Of a DNA stretch of 6,314 nt, positions 1-6,314 are shown piece after piece. The notes below the pieces were generated by a model that saw only the letters and a program-made list of their open reading frames with translations, had not been told where the DNA came from and searched no databases. The DNA is from an uncultured Mucilaginibacter sp. (GTDB taxonomy: Bacteria; Bacteroidota; Bacteroidia; Sphingobacteriales; Sphingobacteriaceae): the NCBI GenBank assembly GCA_946479225.1, contig CAMLFI010000157.1:1-6314 (forward strand). Reading direction: 5' to 3'. A program made the translations under genes and the position numbers. How positions within the stretch are numbered: position 1 is the first letter of the stretch; each line of letters begins with the position of its first letter.

Positions 1-1426
1 CTGATGCAGTTACCGTAAACGTTTGCTGCTGGCCCTGCGCAAGCGTTTGCTCATTAATGCTGCTTTTAACACCATTATCGGTAATTGCCTGCGCGGCCTT
101 TGGCATATTTAACAAGCCCCACCCATAAATGTAGTCGGGACCGACGTTTCCGGCATCAAAAGCAGTATGGCATGCAAGGCCCTTTAAAGTAGCCGCACGC
201 ATAAAGCTACCTGCATTTTTTTGCGCGTAATACTCTTGCAAAAGAAACAATGAGCCGGTAATGTTTGGCGCCGCAAACGAGGTGCCCGACAGCGGGCTAT
301 AAGATGCCACGCCACTACTACTTGTAGATTGTATGTTAACACCATCACCCACAAGGTCGGGTTTTATACGCCCGTCATCAGTTGGGCCCCAGCTGCTAAA
401 ACCGGCTATACTTATACCGCTACTTGTTGTAGGTCCAAAAGGCAATGGGTTAATGGCACCAACTGTTAGTATATTTTTAGCATTTCCTGTAACACTGATA
501 ATATCATACCCATCATTGTTGCTTATGGATGCCGGGCGCGGGCCTTTATTTACAAAGCTTTGATTTGTAGCACTGGCATAGCCGTAATAAGTTTGTCCAA
601 CCGCCGGCCCATTCTCGTCCCGACTATTACCGGATGACTCAACTATTAAATAATAGGGCGCATTGTAAGCTATTCTATCAAAATCGCGGGTACGCGCGCC
701 GTAAAAGCCAAATTTGTAATCAAAATTATCTCCTGGTAAACCAGACCATTCCCATCTCAGATCAGTTGAATTATAGTTCCACCCTGCAACTTCGCCATAG
801 GAGTGATTGGATATTAATAAATTGGGTGCCGCAGTTCCCATTTCGGCAATATCGTTGTCAAAATCATAGGACGCAAGCGTATTAGCACCGAATGCCATTC
901 CGCGCGAAGGCGCGTAAATGCCCTTAGCGTTGAGCGTTCCGGCCACGTGCGTTGCATGATCAATAACCGATGAATTATCGCCAAAGGTGATCGTCTTTCC
1001 GGCAAACTCCTGGTGCGTGCTTAATAACCTTCCCCCATCCCACATGGCCCATTTACCATTTAAAAAAGCGCTTGAGCCGGATAAGTTGAGCCCTAAAGAT
1101 CCGCCGGGCTGTACACGATTAGTCCCGGTAGTGGCAGCGGCCGTTGTATTATTATGTGTAATAAGATATACGGGAAAGCCCAGAGAATCAATACCTTGAA
1201 GAGAAACTATACCGCCGTTCGGTACTTGCCGGCTTATTGACCATCCCCTCACCGGTGCCAAGGCTAATGCCCTTTGTCGCGCTACAGAAAATTTGTTATT
1301 GGCATCAACTGCAATTACGCTAAGCTGTTGCCTGTTGGCTTCGGTAACAAGCGGCCGCTGTGCCATGGCAGGCCCAAATAAAATACAATAAAGAAAAAAA
1401 CAAAGCCCAACGTAACGTTTAATCAT
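1..1426 (-). CDS. Secreted S8 family serine peptidase (subtilase), C-terminus cut by window edge
   Basis: Reading from the ATG at 1426-1424, the minus strand stays open for 475 codons to the left edge, so the C-terminus is missing. Residues 1-22 form a Sec signal peptide (MIKRYV, hydrophobic core, cleavage at AMA|QRP). The subtilase catalytic set is visible. Asp130 lies in WDGG, followed by HQEF. His157 lies in DHATHVAG, where the family usually has HGTHVAG. The oxyanion Asn267 lies in SSGNS, and the nucleophile Ser383 in SGTSFAAP. The stretch SSWGPTDDGRIKPDL (344-358) is typical of Bacteroidota S8 peptidases. No separate I9-type propeptide is obvious; residues 23-115 contain the LQGID and GGSLGLNL motifs seen in this subgroup from memory. 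The protein should be an exported endopeptidase. Many relatives end in a T9SS sorting domain, which would lie outside the window. Its substrate cannot be told. It is transcribed away from the large surface protein gene. Confidence 0.95.
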   Translation of the reverse strand, partial: MIKRYVGLCFFLYCILFGPAMAQRPLVTEANRQQLSVIAVDANNKFSVARQRALALAPVRGWSISRQVPNGGIVSLQGIDSLGFPVYLITHNNTTAAATTGTNRVQPGGSLGLNLSGSSAFLNGKWAMWDGGRLLSTHQEFAGKTITFGDNSSVIDHATHVAGTLNAKGIYAPSRGMAFGANTLASYDFDNDIAEMGTAAPNLLISNHSYGEVAGWNYNSTDLRWEWSGLPGDNFDYKFGFYGARTRDFDRIAYNAPYYLIVESSGNSRDENGPAVGQTYYGYASATNQSFVNKGPRPASISNNDGYDIISVTGNAKNILTVGAINPLPFGPTTSSGISIAGFSSWGPTDDGRIKPDLVGDGVNIQSTSSSGVASYSPLSGTSFAAPNITGSLFLLQEYYAQKNAGSFMRAATLKGLACHTAFDAGNVGPDYIYGWGLLNMPKAAQAITDNGVKSSINEQTLAQGQQQTFTVTAS

Positions 1427-1487
1427 ACAACCTGTTAACCGCAACAACAACGTAAACGGCTTTAACAAGTTTCTGCATTTTAAATGA

Positions 1488-1505
1488 GATTAAGAAATTT
1501 TAATC
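1488..1505. repeat. Short perfect inverted repeat upstream of the peptidase
   Basis: GATTAA at 1488-1493 and TTAATC at 1500-1505 are exact inverted copies separated by six bases. The repeat lies 62 to 79 bases upstream of the peptidase start codon. It could be an operator for a dimeric regulator or a small hairpin in the leader. A 6-bp AT-rich palindrome can easily arise by chance in DNA of this composition, so function is only a possibility. Confidence 0.3.
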
Positions 1506-1575
1506 AGAGAAAGAGGGGGTTGAAAAGCGGGGATTATATGCCGCAAAACGTGAAAAAAACTACCCAAAAAGGCTT

Positions 1576-1620
1576 GCGCTTTCCATACAGGTGCTTTTTG
1601 ATTATTTAAGGAAATAGCGC
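1576..1620. repeat. Imperfect inverted repeat in the divergent intergenic region
   Basis: GCGCTTTCC (1576-1584) pairs with GGAAATAGCGC (1610-1620) if two bases bulge in the right arm, leaving a loop of about 25 bases. It sits roughly midway between the two divergent genes. It could be a weak hairpin or a bipartite regulator site. There is no T-tract after it, so it is not a terminator on the plus strand. Confidence 0.2.
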
Positions 1621-1745
1621 TTTAACCAATCCATTATACGATTTTCGGCATATTTAATGTAATTTTTATAACGATATCCGATTTTTCTTAACAAAAAACC
1701 ATGCCAGCATTATTTTTGCTTTACGTGCGCGTAATTCACTTATTC

Positions 1746-4700
1746 ATGGTAAAGAAACTACTTATTAAAATATCTGCCACAGCACTTTTTTTGGGGTGTT
1801 TTATGAACTTAAAAGTTCAAGCGCAGGAATATTATGATGCAGTTAACTCGCCCAGACAATATTACTACAATAGTTTAGAATCGGCTACGGCAGGAAGCCC
1901 CTCAACTTTTTTACCCGGAGCTGGGTCCACTCGCAGTGCTGCGGCTACCATCGATGTTGTTTCCAGTTCATCTCTAAACTCAAGCAAGAGCTTTTCAACA
2001 TTAGGTTTAGCATCCGTAGGGTATATTCAATGGAATTTCATGAACAGTTCCGGAGCTGCCGGGTTAAACTTGAACGCACGGGCATATGAGTGGGAATTTG
2101 ATTATAAGAACGTTACCGTTACGGCCCCTAACGATCCGACACCAAATATGACTGCAGGCGTAGATGCCTGGAGATATTGGCTTATTGCAAATTCATATAC
2201 AGGCGTTAACAGCACTTTAGGTGTTTATGTCACTGTGGTAAACGGCAACCTAAAGCTAATTAGTAAATACGGCACAGCAAGCAATCAATGGAAAGATTAT
2301 GGTATTACTATTCCTTTGCCAACTAACAGTGATACCTTTCAGATAAGAGTATTAAGATCTATAGATGGTTATTATTATATCTATGTTTTAGACAGAAATA
2401 CCGGAGTTACTTCAATAAGCGGATCATACAACGTGGGCAAAACAGAGGGTGCGCTTGATATGTCTACCTACAATTATTCTTACCTGGAAGCTACTTCGTC
2501 AGCAAGCAACCGCTTTCAATGGGATAATTTTAATTTTTATACGCCAAGGATTGACTATGTTCCTATAAGTGGCACAAACAGTGGTATATCAGATCCTATT
2601 TATCCCGGAATGGGCACCGCAATATTTTATGGCGTAAATGTTAGGGCAAGAGGCGATATCATAATGGGCAGGTTTGTTATTAATTACACAGGAGATATAA
2701 CAAAGATTTTTAACAACAGCGCATCGTTATATGAAAAAAGCAGCACCCCATTATCTACAAGTGGAGCAACCCTTTTGAAAAACAATTATGCCCTGCAAAA
2801 TAATGGTAGCAGTAATCAAGTCGACTTGTCTGATCTAAATAAGCATTATTATTCGGGAGGAAATACAGATGGCACGACTGGTGGCGTAATAAATTATTTT
2901 TTTACGGCAACGGCGTTAACAACATTTACAAGTGGCTATCCTACATCTGTTACTTATTCGGTAAGTACAACTGCTAATGATAACTATGCGCAGTTTTTTA
3001 GCACCTCACCACCTTATAATTCCAGCTCAGTAAGCTCGGTATCGGCACCTGCCGCAAGTGGCGATGTGTACGATTGGACAGGCGCAAATACATCATGGAC
3101 AACAAGCGGTAGCTGGACGAAAAATACTGCGGCATCAACAGCAAATCCCTCCACAAGTACAGATATTGCAAGAATAGGCGTGGTAGCTTATACAGGTGCC
3201 AATCAACCGGACCTGCCCGCCAACATCACGATCGGAAAGCTTATTTTTGGTAGTAACAATACGCCAACCATAACAATGTCTAATAATAAGGTTTTAACAG
3301 CCTCAACCGGAGTTGAGGTTCAAAGCGGCGCTACGGCTACTCTTACAGGTGGAAATAACAGAAGTTCGCTTACTTTATCGAGCGGATCGATTTCTTCAAT
3401 TGCCTCGGGGGCCACGTTAACTATCGCCAATAGTATTGACCTTTCGAACGCGGGCGCTTTCAGCTCGGCCGGCTCGTTAACTCTTGGTGATGATTTTACA
3501 AATACGTCGACAGGAACATTCTCTGCAACGGCTGGTACTGTCAATTTTAACGGAACATCAAATCAAGCTATTTCAAATGCCAGTTCTACCACTGTAGCTT
3601 TTTATAATTTAACGGTGAGCAACGCCACCACTACAAGTCGTACCAAAACACTCAGTTCCGGCAATTTTTCTGTTGCTTCGGGTGGTACGCTTACTATGTC
3701 GGGCTATTCTGTGTTAGTGGCCGGTGGTTTTTTAACTTTATTGTCTGACATAACAGGTACAGCCAGCGTTGCCGCTATACCAGCAACAAACGCCAGCATA
3801 ACCGGGACGGTTATTGTACAACGTTATTTCACCGGCGGCGCGTTAAGTAACCGGGGCTGGCGTTTAATGAGTTCGCCTGTTAACAACACCACAACTGTTC
3901 CTGTAACAACTTCTGCGACATCAAACTTTACCAGCTGGAAAACGAATTTGATAGTAACCGGAGCAGGAGGAAGTGTAAGTGGTTGGGACCAACCAAGTGG
4001 TTATACTGCCAATGGCCCAACCATTTTGTTTTATAATAATGCAGGTGTTGGCACTTTTACCATTCCTACAACATTTTCTTCTACAACGAGTAAGGCAGGG
4101 CAAGGGTTTTACTTTTATTTTAGAGGTAATAACACCAGCCCCTTAAGCAAACTTGTAAGAACAAGTGGTAACTTTTCTGTTCCGGAATCAGGCGTAGTGG
4201 GCCTACAATCAGGCACGCTTAACCAACAAGGGTTTGCTTACACACTTTCAAACGCTGGTACCGGATACAACCTTGTAGGCAATCCTTATCCTTCGTCAAT
4301 TTCTATTACCTCGGGCGCTTTAACAGGCACTACGGGCTTTGTATATACTTATACCCCTGGTGGTAATAGCGTTACACAAAACACCGTACCCGTTACAATT
4401 GCCAGCGGGCAGGGATTCTTTTTAAAATCAAACAATGCAACCAGTTCAATAACTTTTTCTGAATCGTTAAAAACAACCGGGCAGCCATTAACACTGTTAA
4501 TGGGAATGCCTGTAAAGGAAGTAGGCGAAGGGATTGTTAAATTACAAATGGTTCAAGATAGTGCCAACTACGATTTCGCTCAGCTAAGGTTCTCAAACGA
4601 CTATACTGCCAACTACATTGATACGGAAGATGCCGACGATTTTAATGGCAGCGGACAAACGGTTTTTTTTGGAGCTATGACAGCTGATAAACATTTGGTA

Positions 4701-5498
4701 GGAATAGCTTCACAACCTCTGGATAAGAAAAAAACTTCCGTTCTTTTAAGTGTAAATGATAATAGCAGTGGCATTTTCACCATAAAAAAGGTCGACATAT
4801 CCAATATACCTAACAAGTATGATGTATGGCTAATGGATAATTTTAAAAAGGATTCGTTGGATTTGCGCGCCAATAGTACCTACAATTTTAATCTTGATAA
4901 AAGCAATTCTTTAACTTATGGCAATAGTCGTTTTGAGGTGGTAGTAAGATTAAAGGCGTTACCACCCTATAAGTTAATAGCTTTTCATGGACAAAAAAGC
5001 CCTACCGGCAATGTTTTAAAATGGAGCACTCAAAATGAATATGATTACACGTATTTCGAGTTGCAAAAAAGCGTAGACAATAAAAATTTTGAGGGTGTTA
5101 ATAATTCTATTTCGACATCGGCCGGGAATTACGATTTTACGGATCGCTCGACAACGGACGCTTTGGTATATTACCGCCTTAAACAAACTGATATATATGA
5201 TGTGGTAACCTATTCTTCGGTTATAGTGTTAGAAAAACAAAAAGAAGAAGCTGCTGTATTTAGCGTATTTCCAAATCCGGTTAGCGACATTCTTAAATTT
5301 GAGATAAAGCAAGATGTGAAGGGTTCAATAAAAATCTCAATCTACAATTCTACAGGAATGATTGTAAAGTCTGCCACATTTAATTCAAAAATGGGGCAAG
5401 AGAACGTATCTTCATTGTTGCCGGGTTCATACACTATTGAACTTTTTGATAACGGAAGCAGTAAGGTTATTACGTCAACAAAATTCATAAAACTATAA
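1746..5498 (+). CDS. Large modular cell-surface/secreted protein with C-terminal T9SS type A sorting domain
   Basis: The chosen start, ATG at 1746, gives 1250 residues with a textbook signal peptide (MVKKLLIK, hydrophobic core, cleavage at VQA|QE near residue 26). The in-frame ATG at 1701 would add 15 residues (MPALFLLYVRVIHLF) that spoil it. Module limits below are estimates. Residues 27-268 are a beta-rich, aromatic domain possibly like a lectin or LamG jelly roll, ending in WDNFNFYTPR. Residues 269-435 form a second beta module. Residues 440-690 are a Ser/Thr/Gly/Asn-rich stalk that begins DWTGANTSW and contains solenoid-like units (VNFNGTSNQAI, FYNLTVSNA). Residues 692-910 carry GWRLMSSPV and YNLVGNPYPSS, common in Bacteroidota surface proteins. 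Residues 915-1070 are a beta-sandwich. Residues 1076-1162 are FN3-like (LKWSTQNE, YYRLKQTD). Residues 1170-1250 are the T9SS type A domain (FPNPVSD, PGSYTIEL, final TKFIKL). Known T9SS biology predicts crossing of the outer membrane and then surface attachment or release. There is no catalytic motif, so an adhesin or matrix role is inferred. The mature chain has no cysteine. Confidence 0.93.
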   Translation: MVKKLLIKISATALFLGCFMNLKVQAQEYYDAVNSPRQYYYNSLESATAGSPSTFLPGAGSTRSAAATIDVVSSSSLNSSKSFSTLGLASVGYIQWNFMNSSGAAGLNLNARAYEWEFDYKNVTVTAPNDPTPNMTAGVDAWRYWLIANSYTGVNSTLGVYVTVVNGNLKLISKYGTASNQWKDYGITIPLPTNSDTFQIRVLRSIDGYYYIYVLDRNTGVTSISGSYNVGKTEGALDMSTYNYSYLEATSSASNRFQWDNFNFYTPRIDYVPISGTNSGISDPIYPGMGTAIFYGVNVRARGDIIMGRFVINYTGDITKIFNNSASLYEKSSTPLSTSGATLLKNNYALQNNGSSNQVDLSDLNKHYYSGGNTDGTTGGVINYFFTATALTTFTSGYPTSVTYSVSTTANDNYAQFFSTSPPYNSSSVSSVSAPAASGDVYDWTGANTSWTTSGSWTKNTAASTANPSTSTDIARIGVVAYTGANQPDLPANITIGKLIFGSNNTPTITMSNNKVLTASTGVEVQSGATATLTGGNNRSSLTLSSGSISSIASGATLTIANSIDLSNAGAFSSAGSLTLGDDFTNTSTGTFSATAGTVNFNGTSNQAISNASSTTVAFYNLTVSNATTTSRTKTLSSGNFSVASGGTLTMSGYSVLVAGGFLTLLSDITGTASVAAIPATNASITGTVIVQRYFTGGALSNRGWRLMSSPVNNTTTVPVTTSATSNFTSWKTNLIVTGAGGSVSGWDQPSGYTANGPTILFYNNAGVGTFTIPTTFSSTTSKAGQGFYFYFRGNNTSPLSKLVRTSGNFSVPESGVVGLQSGTLNQQGFAYTLSNAGTGYNLVGNPYPSSISITSGALTGTTGFVYTYTPGGNSVTQNTVPVTIASGQGFFLKSNNATSSITFSESLKTTGQPLTLLMGMPVKEVGEGIVKLQMVQDSANYDFAQLRFSNDYTANYIDTEDADDFNGSGQTVFFGAMTADKHLVGIASQPLDKKKTSVLLSVNDNSSGIFTIKKVDISNIPNKYDVWLMDNFKKDSLDLRANSTYNFNLDKSNSLTYGNSRFEVVVRLKALPPYKLIAFHGQKSPTGNVLKWSTQNEYDYTYFELQKSVDNKNFEGVNNSISTSAGNYDFTDRSTTDALVYYRLKQTDIYDVVTYSSVIVLEKQKEEAAVFSVFPNPVSDILKFEIKQDVKGSIKISIYNSTGMIVKSATFNSKMGQENVSSLLPGSYTIELFDNGSSKVITSTKFIKL

Positions 5499-5508
5499 GA
5501 TATATTGC

Positions 5509-5739
5509 ATGCAAAAGGTTCAGAGAATATTAGTTTTATTTAGTTGTTTGATACTTGCAAGCGTCGCCGCATTTGCAGACGATCCTGTACCATGTTCGGG
5601 CGACGTTGATGATCCTGGATATGATCCAAACGGTTGTAACCTCCCGCTTGATAACTGGGTGATCGTACTTGTTATAGGCGGCTTAATATTCGCTACGTGG
5701 TACTTACACAACAAACAAAAAAAGGAAGCTACAGTATAG
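5509..5739 (+). CDS. Small exported single-pass membrane protein, function unknown
   Basis: This 76-residue protein begins 10 bases after the stop of the surface protein, on the same strand and with no Shine-Dalgarno sequence, so the two are probably co-transcribed. Residues 1-23 are a signal peptide (basic start MQKVQR, hydrophobic core, cleavage at AFA|DD). Residues 24-48 form a short exported segment rich in Asp and Pro, with two cysteines (Cys29 and Cys43) that could make a disulfide. Residues 50-66 are a hydrophobic helix, followed by the basic tail HNKQKK. The expected topology is N-terminus in the periplasm and tail in the cytoplasm. The pattern Pro-Leu-Asp, hydrophobic stretch, basic end (from residue 46) resembles the short PID-CTERM-like sorting tails described in Bacteroidota; that comparison is from memory and unverified. 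The signal peptide, helix and close spacing argue that this is a real gene. A frame on the opposite strand here is its shadow. No function is assigned. Confidence 0.85.
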   Translation: MQKVQRILVLFSCLILASVAAFADDPVPCSGDVDDPGYDPNGCNLPLDNWVIVLVIGGLIFATWYLHNKQKKEATV

Positions 5740-5749
5740 CTTCCTTTTT
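5719..5749. terminator. Bidirectional intrinsic terminator between convergent genes
   Basis: A perfect 13-bp stem pairs 5719-5731 (AAAAAGGAAGCTA) with 5737-5749 (TAGCTTCCTTTTT) around the 5-base loop CAGTA. The outer A:T pairs supply a T-tract on whichever strand is read, so the hairpin can end transcripts from the left (surface protein and small membrane protein) and from the right (the DUF4136-like gene, whose stop lies 18 bases away). The left arm lies within the last codons of the small membrane protein gene, and its stop codon TAG (5737-5739) is the first triplet of the right arm. Confidence 0.88.
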
Positions 5750-5766
5750 GCATTATAACGGCTTTA

Positions 5767-6314
5767 TTATCTAACAGGCCCGCGATAACTTACTCCGCTG
5801 CCTCCTGCGGGTGGTGCAGATGACGGAGCCAAACTAAGCTGATCAAATATACCGGCAACAACTTTAGGCAGGTCTTCCACATTTTTTTGGTAGTCTTTGT
5901 GCACCTCGCCTACACCAAATCCGCGCCAAACTACTTGCTTTGAGCGCCTGTCTACCAAATCAATGATCAAGGTTCCTTCTTTGTAATGCTCGTGTTCAAT
6001 TGACGTTCCGCCGTAAACAAATGGCGGGCCGTAAGCATAATAATATGGCCTGTACCAGCCGCCCCAGCCTAAACCGCCCCAACCTAAACCACCATAGCCA
6101 TAGCCCCCAAAACCACCACCGTAATAATTAGTATAGTAGTTAGTGCGACTTCCTCTGCCTACAACGCTGGTATAGCTCACCAACAAGTCCGGGTCGCGCT
6201 GTTGCAAATTTAAGCCTTTTTGGGTTAAGGCCTGAGTAGCTGCATCCTTTATTTTGGCGTCGGCTACAAAATTGTTTTCTGATGCTGTGCCATTAGCCGG
6301 CGGCATCCATGCAA
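5767..6314 (-). CDS. DUF4136-like envelope protein, N-terminus cut by window edge
   Basis: The frame is open from the right edge to the TAA at 5769-5767, giving 181 visible residues. A Met at 6306-6304 is possible but unlikely to be the true start. The codons before it read Ala-Trp, and AWMPP fits the early conserved 'TFAW-x-P' region of DUF4136 proteins, which are usually about 190-220 residues with a lipoprotein signal upstream. Supporting motifs are an early helix (ADAKIKDAATQALTQKGL), then DPDLLVSYTS (visible residues 40-49), and the C-terminal EGTLIIDLVDRRSKQVVWRG segment, which matches the DUF4136 ending. Between them, residues 58-102 form a Gly/Tyr/Trp-rich insert with a GGLGW repeat. 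The family is probably made of periplasmic or outer-membrane lipoproteins, with no known biochemical role that I can state. The C-terminus is Pro/Ser/Gly rich. The gene converges on the small membrane protein gene and shares its terminator. Confidence 0.88.
   Translation of the reverse strand, partial: AWMPPANGTASENNFVADAKIKDAATQALTQKGLNLQQRDPDLLVSYTSVVGRGSRTNYYTNYYGGGFGGYGYGGLGWGGLGWGGWYRPYYYAYGPPFVYGGTSIEHEHYKEGTLIIDLVDRRSKQVVWRGFGVGEVHKDYQKNVEDLPKVVAGIFDQLSLAPSSAPPAGGSGVSYRGPVR
6059..6088. repeat. Two tandem 15-bp repeats inside the DUF4136-like gene
   Basis: The unit CCGCCCCAGCCTAAA (6059-6073) is repeated directly at 6074-6088 with one difference (G at 6067, A at 6082). The period is a whole number of codons, and on the minus strand it encodes the doubled GGLGW pentapeptide in the Gly/Tyr-rich insert. 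It looks like a slippage-type duplication that keeps the reading frame, so unit number may differ between strains. Confidence 0.8.

Larger units (their letters stand above)
1427..1745. other. Divergent intergenic region between peptidase and T9SS surface protein genes
   Basis: These 319 bases separate two divergently transcribed genes and must carry the promoters of both, unless the peptidase transcript starts elsewhere. I found no convincing Bacteroidota promoter (TTTG near -33 with TAnnTTTG near -7) on either strand at proper spacing. Partial matches such as TAATTTTT at 1660-1667 are too weak to call. No Shine-Dalgarno-like sequence stands before either start codon, which is usual in this phylum. 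Two inverted repeats (1488-1505 and 1576-1620) are listed separately. The stretch 1640-1700 is strongly AT-rich and is the likeliest place for plus-strand promoter elements. No coding sequence or RNA gene was recognised. Confidence 0.6.

Noticed and set aside
333..1199. Plus-strand and other-frame open frames (333-563, 634-885, 987-1199 plus; 814-1005 minus)
   Set aside because: They lie inside the peptidase gene, which shows an uninterrupted frame with all catalytic motifs; their translations have no recognisable domain.
1660..1667. Bacteroidota -7 promoter-like TAATTTTT
   Set aside because: The final G is missing, and the nearest TTTG-like box (TTTC at 1643-1646) is only 13 bases away, too close for a normal spacer.
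3063..3820. Tandem DNA repeats in the stalk-coding region
   Set aside because: The protein is compositionally repetitive and solenoid-like, but I see no exact or near-exact nucleotide repeat of useful length.
3320..4873. Minus-strand open frames at 3320-3544, 3921-4103 and 4613-4873
   Set aside because: They are antisense to the large T9SS protein gene and show no domain or plausible start context.
5544..5550. Lipobox at Cys13 of the small membrane protein
   Set aside because: The residues before Cys13 (VLFS) do not form a proper lipobox and it sits in the hydrophobic core; AFA|DD is a better signal peptidase I site.
5608..5631. Calcium-binding EF-hand or dockerin-like loop in the Asp-rich part of the small protein
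   Set aside because: Asp spacing (32, 34, 35, 39) does not fit the DxDxDG loop and there is no flanking helix.
5520..5753. Minus-strand open frame of 77 codons opposite the small membrane protein
   Set aside because: It overlaps the plus-strand gene, which has a signal peptide, a helix and operon spacing, and it runs through the terminator hairpin.
6304..6306. ATG as the true start of the DUF4136-like gene
   Set aside because: The frame continues upstream with Ala-Trp to the window edge, fits the conserved TFAW-x-P context, and starting here would leave no export signal.

Overview
The window reads as a piece of a Bacteroidota chromosome, most likely Sphingobacteriaceae-like (Mucilaginibacter or Pedobacter type; the genus is a guess from gene style). 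The reasons are a large secreted protein ending in a type IX secretion system (T9SS) type A sorting domain, a flavobacterial-style S8 subtilase, a DUF4136-type envelope protein, moderately AT-rich DNA, and start codons without clear Shine-Dalgarno sequences. No RNA gene, CRISPR array, insertion sequence, attachment site or replication origin was found.

Layout. Bases 1-1426 hold, on the minus strand, the first 475 residues of a secreted S8 serine peptidase that runs off the left edge. Bases 1427-1745 are a divergent intergenic region with two weak inverted repeats and no convincing promoter. Bases 1746-5498 encode, on the plus strand, a cysteine-free (mature form) multi-domain surface or secreted protein of about 1250 residues. 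It has a Sec signal peptide, two beta-rich N-terminal modules, a Ser/Thr/Gly/Asn-rich stalk, two Bacteroidota-typical beta modules, an FN3-like domain and the T9SS sorting tail. Ten bases later, at 5509-5739, comes a 76-residue protein with a signal peptide, one transmembrane helix and an Asp/Cys-containing exported segment. Its stop codon lies inside a 13-bp-stem hairpin (5719-5749) that can terminate transcription from both sides. Convergently, 5767-6314 holds the C-terminal part of a DUF4136-like protein with a Gly/Tyr-rich insert; its N-terminus is beyond the right edge.

How the genes may work together. All four products carry or probably carry export signals, so this is an envelope/secretion neighbourhood. 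The large T9SS cargo and the small membrane protein look like one transcription unit, and this pair is the most interesting part of the window. The peptidase is divergent and may share the control region, but nothing in the sequence shows that it acts on the surface protein. The DUF4136 gene is probably independent. I do not see a clearly new system; the T9SS cargo plus small membrane partner is the best candidate for follow-up.
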